NCBI GenBank assembly: GCA_037044905.1
Contig: JBAOKB010000144.1
Coordinates: 1,178,001-1,242,000, forward strand
DNA length: 64,000 nucleotides
Source of the DNA: Hortaea werneckii
Lineage: Eukaryota; Ascomycota; Dothideomycetes; Mycosphaerellales; Teratosphaeriaceae
Direction: 5' to 3'
Numbering within the stretch: position 1 is the first letter of the stretch; every line of letters starts with the position of its first letter. The position numbers were made by a program, and so were the translations under genes. Below are positions 1-12,371 of the stretch, piece after piece. The notes beneath the pieces are model-generated. The model ran no database searches. It was not told the origin of the DNA and worked only from the letters and a program-made list of their open reading frames with translations.

Positions 1-1326
1 GACTGTGCATGAGTGTCCCTAGCCGCCAAGTCCCAAGCCTTCAGAAGTTCGATTGGTACGTTCGGAATTGGAAACACCTGACCCGGCACAGACGGATACC
101 AAGGCGCCTTACGATCCAGAAGACTTTGTTGTTGTGGGGGAATCCTGCGTCGCGCATATTCTATTCGGGTATCGGAGTCTTGAGCTGATAAGCGACGGCG
201 CTTCACAGATCTCTGACTGCCATGTAACGCCTCATGGCCAGTCATTTCAAGCCGCTCAACCCTCGGGGTGGCTGGGGTAACCTGATCATCGTCGGCAGAA
301 CTATCTTCTTCAATTTCGATTAGCTCTTTCGGATTGCTTGCTCTAGAAGGCGCTTTTGGTCCACCGCCAAGTAGATTCAGTAGGTGTGCAGTATTTGTCG
401 TAGAGGATTCCGCCCTGATAGAGCGGGGCGAAGAGGGCGTAGCGTTCTTGTCAATGCCAAGCGCTGGCCCTAGAGGCTTTGCTAGATTGACTCCACCGGC
501 CATCTCATATCCTTCCTTGCCCAACGACGGCGCTTTCCGTGCCTTCTTCAACGCCACCTTGGCCTGTGTGGCGAAGCCTTGCTGAGTCTGCAAGCTTTGG
601 ATAGCAGGAGAAGTTTGAGTCTTGGTGGATGAATTGACAAATTACCGGGCTGCGAGCCTCCCTCGTCAGGCTGCGCCTCAGGGGCACCCGTGTCACTGTG
701 TGATGATCCCACCAAAGCTTGCGATTGGGGACAACTGAGTTCTCGCGCGAACGTGGACGCTGGGAAGGCACGTTCCTTGGCAAGCCATCGGTGTATTGCT
801 TTGCACGAATAGTCCTGATTACTTCCAATAGAGTTGAGACATTCTGACGTTGCCCGATGGCATCTGGAGTACCTACGGTCTTGCGCAGGTGATAGAGATA
901 CTGTAGATTTTCGACTTCAAGCTGCAAGCACCCATCTGCCGGTCCATAAGGCGTGCTGACAACGTTGATGGTAGTGACAGAGATGACATCCCCTTTCATG
1001 TCTGTGCTCAGCGGTTCTTCTAGCTCATCTTCTATCACAGACACTGCTGTGTCGGATAGCTTCGCTTTCACAGAGACGTTGCCATCTGAAAGGAGGAGAA
1101 GTGGCGACGGTGAGAGACAGACGACCTCCAGAATCTGGACCGTTGAGTCCAGAGTGAGGGGTGGCGACTGAACTGAGCTTCGAAAATTACTTCCATCGTC
1201 ATGAAAGCGAGAATCGGGATCTCGCTTGATCTTTGGCGCGTTCTGCGTTGCTTTGTGCCATTCGATTACTGCATTGAGTTCGCCTTCGACGAGATCGCCG
1301 AGCCATGGCCGCAGTGATTTCGCCAT
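1..1326 (-). CDS. Putative TPP1/Est3-family telomere (shelterin) protein, partial
   Basis: Minus-strand gene whose 3' end lies beyond the left edge. The ATG at 1326 is the first true ATG and gives MAKSLRPWLGDLVEGEL. Residues about 1-150 resemble the OB-fold of the fungal TPP1/Est3 family: an LRPW start, a beta-rich core (VQILEVVCLS, GNVSVKAKLSDTAV) and a later strand near VVSTPYGP. Family members bridge telomerase and telomeric single-strand-binding proteins. After about residue 190 the reading frame breaks twice, near 735 (a CCCC run) and near 640. Each break fits one lost base, and open coding sequence without a stop then continues to position 2. That tail is low-complexity and Ser/Pro-rich with a basic KRRRLS stretch, possibly a nuclear localisation signal. 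The gene is divergent from FAB1, 475 bp away. The family call rests on pattern resemblance only; another OB-fold protein is possible. Confidence 0.55.
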
Positions 1327-1801
1327 AATCTTGAATGGAACCACAGGCGAGACCTCATCGCGATGTTTCCAGAGACCAGTGTTGACTAGGAAAGGATGAT
1401 GTGAAGTTATGTAGGAAGCTGAGAGTGCATACGCGTCCTCATGAATGGCCTGCTGTGTGGTATGAATACTGAAAAGTACAAGTATTCAAGTGCAGTGGGT
1501 AACAGATAGTTATTAGAAATGGAAGGAGGCTTCCACACATGTCGAAAGTCCCGAGTTGCAGCACTCACGGCTGTACGCGAGCGCGTTTTGCGGTAGCGGC
1601 CCAGTCCCGCGCCCGGGAAATCCCGCATCGCGACGTCCACTGTCCACTAGGTATGTACACACAATAGGCCAACGCAGCTTCGCGACTCTTGACCTTAGCA
1701 AGCGGCCTGTTGGCAGAACACACATGCGCTCGAGTAGGCTGGACGGTACATGATCAGTACTTATCCAAATGAAATGAGTGAACTACACGGAATGTTGCAG
1801 C
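1327..1801. other. Divergent intergenic region
   Basis: Shared upstream region of the telomere-type gene (-) and FAB1 (+). It contains one ACGCGT hexamer at about 1428-1433, the core of the MluI cell-cycle box bound by MBF in yeasts, about 100 bp from the telomere-type start codon. A single hexamer is weak evidence. No other gene is seen. Confidence 0.5.
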
Positions 1802-4800
1802 ATGGCTCCAGACCGGGAGCCTCCTTCGCCCTCCCCATCAACGGCGCTTTTACCCTTCCTGGGGACCCGATCACGTAGAGGCTCACTGGCCTCGATCAAC
1901 TCACGACGCGACGTCGACAAAGATGTGCTAGCGCAGGCGCTGGACCAGATACACGGCTCAGCGTCCAGATCAGAGACTCTGACTTCTTTCCACGACTTCG
2001 ATGGAGGGGGCCGGGGAGGAGCCAAGGAGATGGTGAGCAATGGAGTGAGTGGATTGTACAATAGACTGAGACAAAGCGTCGGTGTTAGTACTCCTGGAAA
2101 GAGACCAAACAGCCGCGAGTCGAAAGATTCCATTGAGACTCAATCCGTGCAGAGTTTCAATTCAGCCTCAAGGAATGTTCCTGCGCTCACACTGAAGAAG
2201 CCGTCTGCGGACGCTGCATCAGTGTCCACGGCGAGTGTCGCTGCCTCGCCTGTACTCACAAGCTTTGCGGGAACAGGGCCTGTGTCAGAGTTAAAGCAGC
2301 ACGCACTAAACGACAAGCAGCAATCTGCAGAACCCCGGAAAAGCTTAGAGCAGGACGAGGACATCAGCGTCAAAGATCATGCCCCCTTTCAAGAAGAAGG
2401 GGAGAGAAAGAGAAGCACGCTATCTCAAGACGATGTCGATCGAGCTCGTATAGCTCTCATGGAGGATGATCGTAGCGAGACGGCGACTCAGGCGCTCGCA
2501 AGGGTACTCTCACATCATGAGATACCTCTCAACGAGCGTTCGAGCTCAAAACCACAGCAGCGTACGGTTCAGATAGGCGAAGAGAGGTCGTCTCTTGCAT
2601 CCGACCGATCATTTCCAGAAACGTCTGCTAGATCTCAGTCAGTTGCGCAAACTACACCAGAGACCCGTGAGTCCCGCGCTCCGTCTACCCATAAGCCTAA
2701 ACCTAGCGAGTCTGTGAAGAGTCCTCCAGGATCCCAGCGACCTTCTTTGGTCAACATCGGCGTATCTCGTCTGCCTGGCTTTGAGCCGTCAAGAGCATCA
2801 TCTACAACAGAGGGCGGTGAGGTGTCATCTAGTAGCACGACTCAGAATATGCAGAAGAAGCCGGCGTTAGAGCCTTCGCCAAATATCAACTCAGGGCTAC
2901 AAAGGGCGAGAGCTGATTCCAAACCGCCGCCGTCATCCCCAGGCGCTTTGAAGTCCGCTCACGTTCCCACTCACCTCAAGCGACGAGTCCTTAGTAAGGA
3001 GTTCTGGATGAGAGACGAGAACGCAAAGGACTGCTTCTATTGTGGTCAAACCTTTTCGACCTTTCGACGAAAACACCACTGCAGGACATGTGGCCAAATA
3101 TTTGACGCGAAATGTACTACGTTAGTACCCGGTCGACCGTTTGGACAGCCAGGCACGATACGTTTGTGCAAGCCATGTGAAGCCATGATCTACGGCAGCG
3201 ACGACGACTCTACTGTATTTTCTGATGATGGAGACGACAGCATGCGCAGTCCACAGGCGATTCGAGACGAGGTGGGAGGAAGTGAGCATCCTGGTAGATT
3301 TGATGGATCTGGCTTCAGTCGTCCTGGAACTGGTGATATTTCTACTCCCTCTATGGGCATACCAGCCTCCAGACGCAACAGGGAAGCAAAACGCCGATCA
3401 GCGGTCATTGAGTTCGACGCTGCACCCACGCTTGCACGGCCGAGCTCTTCTCATTCCCTCATTTCTCTCAGCCGGCGTCCACGCTCTTCGAGTCATCGAA
3501 GACATGGCTCACGGTTCCAGAACTCACGTGGGCCTCGATCCAGCATGGATGAGCGCGGTCCTTTTCAGCAGGATTTGGCTCGTGACCCCGCGAGGAAAAG
3601 CTCGTTACCTGCATTCCATAACGATAACATTATCGATCCAGACTTGGCGCCATTCTTATCGGACGATGAGTCTGATGAAGAGGAGCAACCAAATATCTTG
3701 TCGGCACTGGATCAAACTTCCTCGCCTGGGGAGCGCGAACGCCTTGGCTTTGGTAGTCTGTTTGCTTCTGCAATGAAGAGAAGCCGTACCAAGCATGGCG
3801 ATAAGGGCACCATCGCTTCAAGCGTACGTGGCGTGAAAGAAGATGATGCATTGAGCCTGTCAACCAGACACCTGCCGAAGCTCAGTCGCAAGAGACATCC
3901 GAGCATGAGTAGCGTAAATCTTGGACGTCCCTCGCCGAGGAGAAGCAAAAGCAACGTGCTGCTGAAGACTGTCGAGAGTGAGCCTCTTGACCATGAGCCG
4001 AGTACACCGTTGCCGCAGGATGCTCCGGGCTCTAAAGTGATCCGCAGCTCATCAATGCATGGTGCAGAGGCCCCACCAGTCGAGCTAAATCATGCCAGTC
4101 TCGATCATGTTCGGCGCTTGCTGCTACAAATGCTACGGGATAATCAGATCGATGGCGCATCGGCTTGGCAAAAGGCGCTCATGCCCATCTTGCTGCAGTG
4201 CACTGACGACATTAAGCTGGACGTGGACCGGGGAGATGATCTGGATATTCGCCATTACGTCAAGCTGAAGAAGGTTCCGGGTGGTCGGCCTGGTGACACG
4301 AGTTACGTTTCTGGGGTGGTTTTTAGCAAGAACGTCGCCCTCAAGAGCATGGCTCGGTCGATAAGGAATCCTCGCGTCGCTATTGTGACATTTGCCATCG
4401 AATATGCACGCCACCAGACCCACTTCATGAGCCTTGAGCCTGTAATAGCTCAAGAGCGCGAATACCTGCACAACTTGGTCGGTCGCATCGCCGCGCTTAA
4501 GCCCCAAGTCTTGCTCGTTCAGCGCAATGTCTCAGGCCTGGCGTTGAAGCTTCTGGAACAGGCCGGGATCACAGTTGCCTGCAATATCAAAGAGTCTGTT
4601 CTGGCGGCTGTCGCAAGGGTTACACAAACGCCCATGATCAAGTCTGTAGACAAGTTGGCCATCGATGCTTCTGCGCTTGGCGGCTGCGCAAGCTTCGAGG
4701 TAAAGACTTACATGCATCAAGGTGCCCGGAAGACCTACATATTCCTGTCGGGTTGTGAACCCGATCTTGGATGCACAATAGTTCTCCGTGGTGCAGATAC

Positions 4801-7800
4801 GAAACATTTGCGAAACATTAAGCGGATTACGGAATTCCTGTGCTATGTGGTCTACAATCTCAAGCTGGAAACGACACTGCTGAGAGACGAGTTTGTAGCC
4901 ATACCTTCCTCGACACGCGACCAATTGATCGCCCACGAAGGCATCAACAGACATAGAGATACGCCACAGGCCTTGGTGCCCCATCTGATCAAGGCTCAAT
5001 CGGACCGCGAGACTCCTTCCAAGTATGAAGAGCTCGAAGAAGAATGTCGGTCGCGTATCTTGTCGGCGTCGCCGTTTGTCGTTTTTATGCAGCCTTACCT
5101 TTTAACACAATTGCGAGAGCAAGAGCGCAAGCTTTCTACATACAAACAACTACGCGATCAGTACGCTGCTGCTGATGATGAGGGCAACGAGGAAAAGTCG
5201 GAGATGAGTGAACGGTTTGCTCTAGTGAAGGTGGAAATGGTCAACGCGCCTGCCTCCAAAGACCAACCGAAAGCTGTCCGAGAGTACCTTCGAGCTGTTC
5301 ACCAAGCTCAATTTGAGAAGACGATGCACACGTACGAAACCCAGAAGCGTCTCTGGGAGTCATTCATGGCATGCAATGACAACCCATTTGACCCGTTGTC
5401 CATCAAGAGATCGCCGTTCTACATTCAAACGTCTCAAGCATCACGTCCGCACCTTGCAGTGGGCCACAAATCATGGGACTGGGTTTCTATGCTGGGTATG
5501 ACAGAGCCGATTCACAGTTCGAAGAAGACTGTACGCTTGGGCAGTACGTTGAAAGCCAATTTACCGGGGCATTAACTCCATGCAGAGAATGTGGGAAGCG
5601 ACAGTACGACCACCAGCACCAATACGTCCACGGGTTTGGTCAAGTTTCAATTTCGGTGCACCGTCACGACGCGAAGCTGCCAGGGGTTGAGCATCAGATA
5701 CTCATGTGGTCGGTTTGCCGCATCTGCAGGGCCGAGACCCCAGTTGTCTACATGTCGGATGACACTTGGAAGTATTCCTTTGCAAAATACCTGGAACTCA
5801 GCTTTTGGAGCAGCCCATTGCGCCCGCGAGCTGGCATTTGCGAGCACGATATTCACAAGGACTTTGTCCGATGCTTCGGTCTGCATAAGCTGGTCTTGCG
5901 GGTTCAGTACGATCCTATTGACATCTATGATGTCGTCGTCCCACGATCAACCGTGACCTGGAAGGTCGAAGCGGATCTATTGGTCAAAAACGAACAGTAT
6001 TCACATTTTCTAAACAGATTGAACTCCTTTACAGACTCGATTGTGAAGCGTTTGGATTCCATTAACGTGGACACGCTGGAAGAAAAGATGGCTATGGAGG
6101 CTCATGAGAAAATTGACGAACTTCGCCAACAGGCGAAAGAGGACCATGAAGAGCTGCTTGAAAAGCTCCAGCAGAAGTACGGAAGTTCGAGATATTACGA
6201 GCTGATACCACTCAACCGGGCTCTCCGCTACATGGACGAAAAGGCCATTGCGTGGGACGAAGAGTTCAACAACTTCGAACGTGACTTCTTCCCCTCGGAA
6301 ACAGATATCCGCAAGCTTGCCACTTTACAGCTCAAGAACATGTTCCTTGAATCCCAGCCATCTTCAAGCAGTATTGCAAGCGATATGAGTGATACGGAGG
6401 ACGGCACTGAAATGAAGTCAATGGCACCAAGTTCACCAAAGAAGCTCAGAGCCCAAGAGCTGCAGTCTGAAAAGGCCCATGATGTGATGTCCTCAACACT
6501 TGAGGAACATAGAAATTCCAGGGATATCAGTGCGGAACTCGAAGCTGTCGCGAACCAGGAGAACGCCGACGCTCTTGGATCAAGCCTGGGAAAGAGATTT
6601 TCGCCTCGAGAAGAAAAAGAGGCAGTGGCGAGCGAGAACATGAAGCATCTCGACCTCGCAGTCTCTCATCGCTCTTCGGAAGACGTGACAGATGAGCAGA
6701 CGCGAGAAGCCGATGAGCCCCCAAAGCAAACGGACCAGGCCCCTACAAGTGAAGAAAACGAGCCCTTTGCAACCCAGCCCAAACCGTTGAGCTCTGGTTT
6801 GCTGGAAAGAATTGAACAGATTCGTAACAATCGTGCCTTGGCAGGGCCCGATGCTCCTGAGCCTCATTCTAAAATACCACGCCTTGTCGATCGACCCAAA
6901 CGAGACGTAAGCCCAGCAGGAACTCCACCTCCACTCGTCCGAGCGCAGTCACAACCGGCTCATTTATCAAGGAAGAGCGCTGAACTGAAACCGGAAAATG
7001 TAGCAGAAGCAGTGACTAATGGCGAACCGCAGCCTTCGCCAGAAATTACCCCTCTGGACAAACGCCTGGGAGAGCGTTTGGGCGTTGGTCGTCTCGTCAA
7101 CAAGAGTGGCAGACTGACCCCATCTCTCATTCCTAGGTCAATCCCTCAGAGAAGCGAGGAGTCCACAAGTACGAGCGTTTCGGCTCTGGCCAAGCACTTC
7201 GAGCAAATGTCTCGTGAATTCGAAAAGGAACGCCTCAGAGAGCGCAGACAGCGGGCCATGCGCAGTCGTCAAGCTCGAGCAAACCCCCTAGCCAGCAGTC
7301 GTCCTGTTGTGGAAGTGTATCGAAATGCTACTGAAGCCGTTGGCGAAAAGACCATGGAGCAAGCCATGCAAGATTCACTCGAGTCGGATGAACCAGCTGA
7401 GCCTATTGAACCTTTGGCGCACACGGAGTCTGCACCGCCTGCGCAAACTGAGGTACACCAAACTTCCGATGAAGCCCCTACAGGACAGACACAGGAGATC
7501 GAGTCTAGCGACGAGAGTGCCGAGCGACCCCACAGGGAGACAATAGGCGAGAGCAATGAAACGCTTGATGTGTCCCACACACGCCCAAGAGACATTTCGG
7601 ATGTAGGTTCCACATCAACACTTGTCTCGCCAACCGCTGCTCCCGAGATGGAGTTGAGCATCCCCGACCACCGGAAAAACGTCTGGTTCAAGTATCTCGC
7701 CGACTTCTGGTCCAAGCGATCGGCATCTGGCTGGGCAAACTTGGAGTATCCCCTACATCCGACGGAGCATGTCTTTGAAGACTCTGATATCATAGTACGG

Positions 7801-8940
7801 GAGGATGAGCCGTCTTCGGTCATTGCCTTGTCGCTGAATTGCGTCGATTATCTGAACAAGGTAACGGATTTCCGAAGCCATCCGAGCAAACAAGGACGCA
7901 AGCACGCGCATACGGCTTCGCAGACAAGCAACGGATACGCGACCGAAACGGATGAGCAGCAGAAAGCCATTGAGGCGTCCCTGCTTAGTGATACTGGGAC
8001 TCACATGAAGTACTCATTCGCTCATGGCCCAGTCAAAGCCTCCTGCAAAATCTTCTATGCCGAATCGTTTGACGCTCTGCGTCGGCGCTGTGGTGTAGCT
8101 GAACGCTTTGTGGAATCCATGTCGCGATGCTTGAAATTTGACTCCAAAGGTGGGAAGACAAAATCGCTCTTTCTGCGGACTCTGGACCAGCGCTTCATCA
8201 TCAAGAGTCTGCAGGAAGTGGAGTTGAAAGCTTTCACGAAATTTGCACCGGACTACTTCGCCTTCATGAGCTATACCCTCTTCCACGGCGTGCCCAGTGT
8301 AATCGCCAAGATGTTTGGTCTCTTCCAGGTCACAATCAAGAACCCGCAAACCGGCGTGGACTTCTCCTACTACCTTTTGGTCATGGAAAATCTCTTCTAT
8401 GAACGCAACCCCAACCGCCGCTTTGACCTCAAAGGTAGCATGCGGAACCGCAAGATCGAAAGCACCGGGCAGCCCGACGAGGTATTGCTCGACGAGAACC
8501 TAGTCGAGACGATTTTCGAAAAACCTCTGTTCGTGCGCGAACACGCCCGCAAACTCATGCAGGCGAGCGTCTGGAATGACACCATGTGGCTCTGCAAGCA
8601 GAACGTCATGGACTATAGTCTGATGGCCGGGTTCGACGACGAGAAGAAGGAGATTATCGTGGGCATCATCGACTGCATCCGCACCTATACATGGGACAAG
8701 AAACTGGAGTCCTGGATCAAGGATCGCGGCAAGAACAAGCCGACGATCACCTCTCCAAAGGACTACCGCAACAGGTTCCGGGTGAGTATGATGCAGTATG
8801 TCTTATCCGCGCCTTCGCCGTGGCACCAGTTCCAGGTCGCGATGATCCCGCCTAAGACTTTGAAGGAGGAGAGGGAGGCTCCATTGCCTGAAGACGATGT
8901 CGAACGGCAGGCGAGTCGGGTTCGTAGCGAAGGGATGTAA
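1802..8940 (+). CDS. FAB1: FAB1/PIKfyve, phosphatidylinositol-3-phosphate 5-kinase (one frameshift)
   Basis: Makes PI(3,5)P2 from PI3P on vacuolar and endosomal membranes and so controls vacuole size and acidification. The start is the ATG at 1802. The product is about 2379 residues, normal for fungal Fab1. Domains in order: a disordered Ser-rich N-terminus; a FYVE zinc finger at about 400-460 with the PI3P-binding signature RRKHHCRTCG; an acidic/Ser-rich linker; a TCP-1/chaperonin-like (CCT) domain encoded about 4080-5070; a Cys-rich segment; a disordered linker; and a C-terminal PIPK domain encoded about 7980-8860. The kinase shows the ATP-binding lysine in FIIKSLQ, DLKGS, the catalytic NVMDYSL and the metal-binding IIDCIRTY. 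Conserved sequence continues in the next frame from 5401 (HQEIAVLHS follows FDPLS). The new frame carries a TGA at 5389-5391, so the switch must lie at 5392-5401, and no intron fits. One missing base restores the frame. Confidence 0.93.
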
Positions 8941-9297
8941 GGATGCGTGATTCGGGTGACAGTCCTTGCTGCTCCGTCGGAGATATGAGAGATGGCGTTG
9001 GGGGAAAAAGAAAGAAGCAGGAGAAGAAGAAGAAAAAAAGGAAAAAGATTCGGAGCTTTCCAACTTTCGATTGCATATGAATGATGAACGCGACGAAACA
9101 AACTTGACGATACTTCCCGGCTGGAACGGGTTTTGCATAGCGTTGGGGTTCTAGTAAGAAAAGGGAATCATTGCGTCAAAACTACTTGGGGTATCTAGAT
9201 GCAAGGAAAACCTTTGCATAACATTCGAAACAAATTCAACATGAGCTGTTGTGATATCCATGCAGTCAATTTTTGTTTCCTTTCAGTTCCCCGTCTC
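8941..9297. other. Convergent 3' intergenic region FAB1/NBS1
   Basis: Holds the 3' ends of FAB1 (+) and NBS1 (-), which converge here. It includes a purine-rich A/G tract at about 9000-9050. I see no gene or structured element. Confidence 0.5.
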
Positions 9298-11876
9298 TCA
9301 ACGTCTTCGCCGTCTGAACTTCAGTCCATCGTCCTCGTCATCATCGTCGTCCAAATTGACAGGCATACTTCTACTCGGCGGCGCGAGCGAAGTTTGCTTT
9401 GATTTCTTCGCAGGTCCACCGCCCTGCGCCACCGCTGGCCTCTTCCCGGCCGCTCTCCGCTGACTTTCCGTCCCCAGCGTTTGACTCATCGTGCTGCGTA
9501 CGCTCGTCGTGGCATCAGCACGGGGATTACGCGGATACCCGCCGACGTCGAGAAGATCCATATCATCATCGTTAACGCCTTGCTGAGCGTCCTCTTCGTA
9601 GGAACGCTGGATCCGACGCCGGAAACGTGCAGCGTCACCCGTCTCTTCTTCGTCGACATCCTCGTCATCATCGTTAACGGTCGTCTGGCTCCGCCGACCA
9701 GATCGGAGAGACTGGGATTGGCTTTGTTGACTCTTGGATTTGCTCTTGCTCGTTTTGTTAGATGATACAGGCCAGAACTCCATTAAGCCCGCGTCGTGAC
9801 CATCCTTGGGGGCCTCTTCCAACGCGACAATCACGCGCTGTAACCTCGGAGCCGCATCGCGCCTCTGGCCCTGAGGTCTGAATTTCTTGAAGTTCTTCCG
9901 TCCGTTCCAGGCCGAATCCCATCGATCACTGGCACCGTTATGAGCGTCTGTTGTAGTGTCCCGCATAGGACGTTGACGCTGACGATCTGGAAGCTCGAAC
10001 TCCTCGATCTTAGCAAGGTTCTGCAGCTCAGCAATATCAACGCCTTCCATCATCTCGCGCAGCGACTCCTCGTCCTTGCGTCGAAGCTCCTCCTCGTGTT
10101 CGCGGCGGGCTTTCAGCTCAGCCTGGACATCGATTGGCTTTTCCTCCTTCTTCTTGGCTTTGGCTTTCTTCGCATTGAATTCTTTCTCGGCCTCCAGCGT
10201 GGCTTTGGAGAACGTGCTCGACTCGCCAATTCTGGCCGCCTCAGTCTTGCGTCGCTTCAGTGCTGCTTGCCCTGGAAACATGTCTGCGTATACATCTTCT
10301 TCCGGCTCCGATTCTTCTTGAATGGGCGCCGGTCGCTTGCGGGCGCCGGGCTGGCTTTGTTGCGCGGCAGACGTCTGGGAATGTTGGTCTACGTCCATGC
10401 TTCGCACATCCGGGGCCTGGCTTGTTTCGCCCATGTCTGCATCGACAGGCTCGGGCGAGCGCGAGGCGGCTTGAGCGAACTGGCTCATTTCGAAGTCATC
10501 GAAGGCTTTGAAGCGTGACTGGCCGAGTGGCCGACGATTACGTCTGCGTGTCGCTGTCGCAGATGGCGCTTCCGGCTCAGGCTGAACATCAACGTGCTGC
10601 TCCTGTGCCTGCGGCTGAGTGCTAGGCGGATCTTGCTGCGCTGATTTTTCTTGCTGCATCGAGTCCGGTTGCAAATGGTCTTCTCGCACTGGACTACGAC
10701 GTTTCGAAGTTGATGGTTGGACACTTCCAGTAGAGCGCTCCTCATCCTGAGATTCGGGTAATTGTCGCCTCAAATCACTTGTGTCAAGTGTCAAGATCGG
10801 ATCTAAAAGTTCACCTTGTAAGATCGCACGCTGATCCAACGTCTGCTCGAGCTCTTGCATAAATGGCGCGGTCCAGTGATGCCAATTCTCATCTCTCTCA
10901 TTGATACGGACAAGGACTACTCCACCACGACCTTCATGCTGGCTGAGTCTGAAATTCCTGTCTGCCTTCTTGCCACCGGCAACTTGCCGCACGTAATCAA
11001 CCACATCTTCAACCTTGCTTTCGCCGATCTGCACCTCCCATAGAAGTGCCTTCCCGCCACCGCTTGTGATGACGGGCATGAGAGACTCATACTGACTCGC
11101 CGATAGGAAGACAAAGATGAAATCCTGGAAGACCTCCATGCGTTCTGGCCTGGGCTTCAAGTAGTCGTCGGACGAGGACGGGGCTCTTGTGACACAGGCA
11201 CAGGGTAGTCGCCTTCTCTGGGCCAGTTGCCATCAAAGTCGTCCTCCAAGGGAGCATTCAAAGGCTCGCCGTTCGCATCATCACCGTTCCGCTTCGTCCT
11301 TTCCGCTAGAGCATCGACCCAATCATAATTGACAACCCACCTGCCTTGCACAAGCGCCTGCAGCACTTGGGGCTGATTTCGCTTCTTATTGACCGAATGC
11401 GTAGTCTCATTGGTGATATATTCCGTCGAGAGCTTGACATCCGTGCCCGCTAGCTTTTCCTTCTGCTTGTCCAGTCCGGCCTTCTTGCCTACGCTGGTAA
11501 ATGTGATCACCACAGGCTCCCATCTGAGCTTGAACAGATGCTCGTAGTTCCCCAGCTTGAGTATGTATTGGCTCTTACTTCCGTCCAGCGTCTTGCTGCT
11601 TTTGCTAATGCGGTCATCGTCGATCTGGGTGCCGGTTTTCGAACTGTCCTCGAGCCGGATCTCGGTCTTCTTATGTATGCGACCGCTGTCGGCTGGGTCT
11701 ACATTGCTGACATGGATGACAAGGTGTTTTCGCGAGACACTCCGGTCCTCGATGAAGGCGATGCGCTCACCATTCTGGGGTTTCCCGGAAGTGCGACCTA
11801 GTAGGTGTACGGATCCAGGTCGAAGCCAGCGTCTTTTTCCTCCGAACAGGTCACTGGCGCACTCCAGCGTCCACAT
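9298..11876 (-). CDS. NBS1: NBS1 (nibrin) subunit of the MRN complex (one frameshift)
   Basis: Regulatory subunit of Mre11-Rad50-Nbs1, which senses and processes DNA double-strand breaks and recruits the Tel1/ATM kinase. The N-terminus MWTLECASDLFGGKRRW and SVSRKHLVIHV form an FHA domain, followed by tandem BRCT-type sequence (VQGRWVVNYDWVDAL; DFIFVFLSASQYESL). The middle is long and disordered. Near the C-terminus, NFKKF matches the Mre11-binding motif, and the protein ends in an acidic patch then a basic LKFRRRRR tail, the position of the Tel1-binding region in the family. At about 11165-11175 the frame changes between the two BRCT parts. One lost base gives 859 residues and keeps the EP and RP residues of the family linker. 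A 47-nt intron (GTGCCT donor, AAG acceptor) is also arithmetically possible but lacks a good donor. A GTCACGTG site lies 139 bp upstream. Confidence 0.88.
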
Positions 11877-12014
11877 AGCGAGACACTGGACTCATGAGGT
11901 AGTCTGAAACAGCAAAAGTTGCAGTCGGTCGTGGATTAATTTGTGATCTGGTACGAAAGACGACTGCTAAAGTCGTAGGCAGCAACGCGAAATCGCCGCG
12001 CTAGTGCATCGCGT

Positions 12015-12020
12015 CACGTG
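12015..12020 (+). promoter_or_regulatory. GTCACGTG, Cbf1/bHLH-type element
   Basis: CACGTG core within GTCACGTGCG, 139 bp upstream of the NBS1 start codon. Confidence 0.3.
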
Positions 12021-12126
12021 CGATCGCGACGTTAATTAAATGGTTTGACATGAGTTGACTTTGGATTGCTTGTGAATGATGAAGTATTTATGTTGCACAA
12101 AATCGATAAGCTAGTAGTTACACGCA

Positions 12127-12136
12127 TACCTAGGTA
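12127..12136. repeat. TACCTAGGTA palindrome, copy 1
   Basis: A perfect 10-bp palindrome about 250 bp upstream of the NBS1 start. Identical copies lie at 14551 and 24904. Confidence 0.9.
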
Positions 12137-12299
12137 CATATCAATCATCCGAATAAGGTAAGCCATGCACATCATGCGCAGGCACTGCAAGCCGCTTCCC
12201 TTCTCAGGTATTCTTCTGTTATCCTTCACCACAGTAGCAACGAGCAAATAAAGCATTCCTTTCCATCGCAAATTATGTTAAAATCACCGACGATATCGA

Positions 12300-12318
12300 G
12301 GTAGCGTGGCCGAGCAGT
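12300..12318 (+). other. tRNA-Leu 5'-half-like sequence
   Basis: The 19 bases match the usual start of tRNA-Leu almost exactly, including an A-box-like TGGCCGAGCAG. No T-arm (GGTTCGANTCC) or matching acceptor strand follows within 100 bp. This is either a tRNA fragment or chance. A GCAGCG/CGCTGC hairpin follows at about 12323-12337. Confidence 0.2.
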
Positions 12319-12371
12319 AAATGCAGCGGAACGCTGCTGAGTAACAAAGTCCATAACTGTGTCCTCAGCCA

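Larger units (their letters stand above)
11877..12371. other. Intergenic region between NBS1 and the EVE gene
   Basis: NBS1 promoter side with the 3' region of the EVE gene. It contains CACGTG at 12015-12020, a perfect TACCTAGGTA palindrome at 12127-12136, and at 12300-12318 a stretch matching the 5' part of a tRNA-Leu (A-box-like TGGCCGAGCAG). No B-box or closing acceptor stem follows, so I do not call a tRNA. Confidence 0.5.

Noticed and set aside
5482..5518. Short intron as the explanation of the FAB1 frame change
   Set aside because: Candidate introns here are 24-37 nt, too short, and conserved sequence in the new frame already begins at 5401, upstream of them.
11119..11220. 47-nt intron as the explanation of the NBS1 frame change
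   Set aside because: It is arithmetically possible, but the donor (GTGCCT) and acceptor are poor and it would remove the EP/RP linker residues that match the family. A lost base fits better. cDNA would decide.
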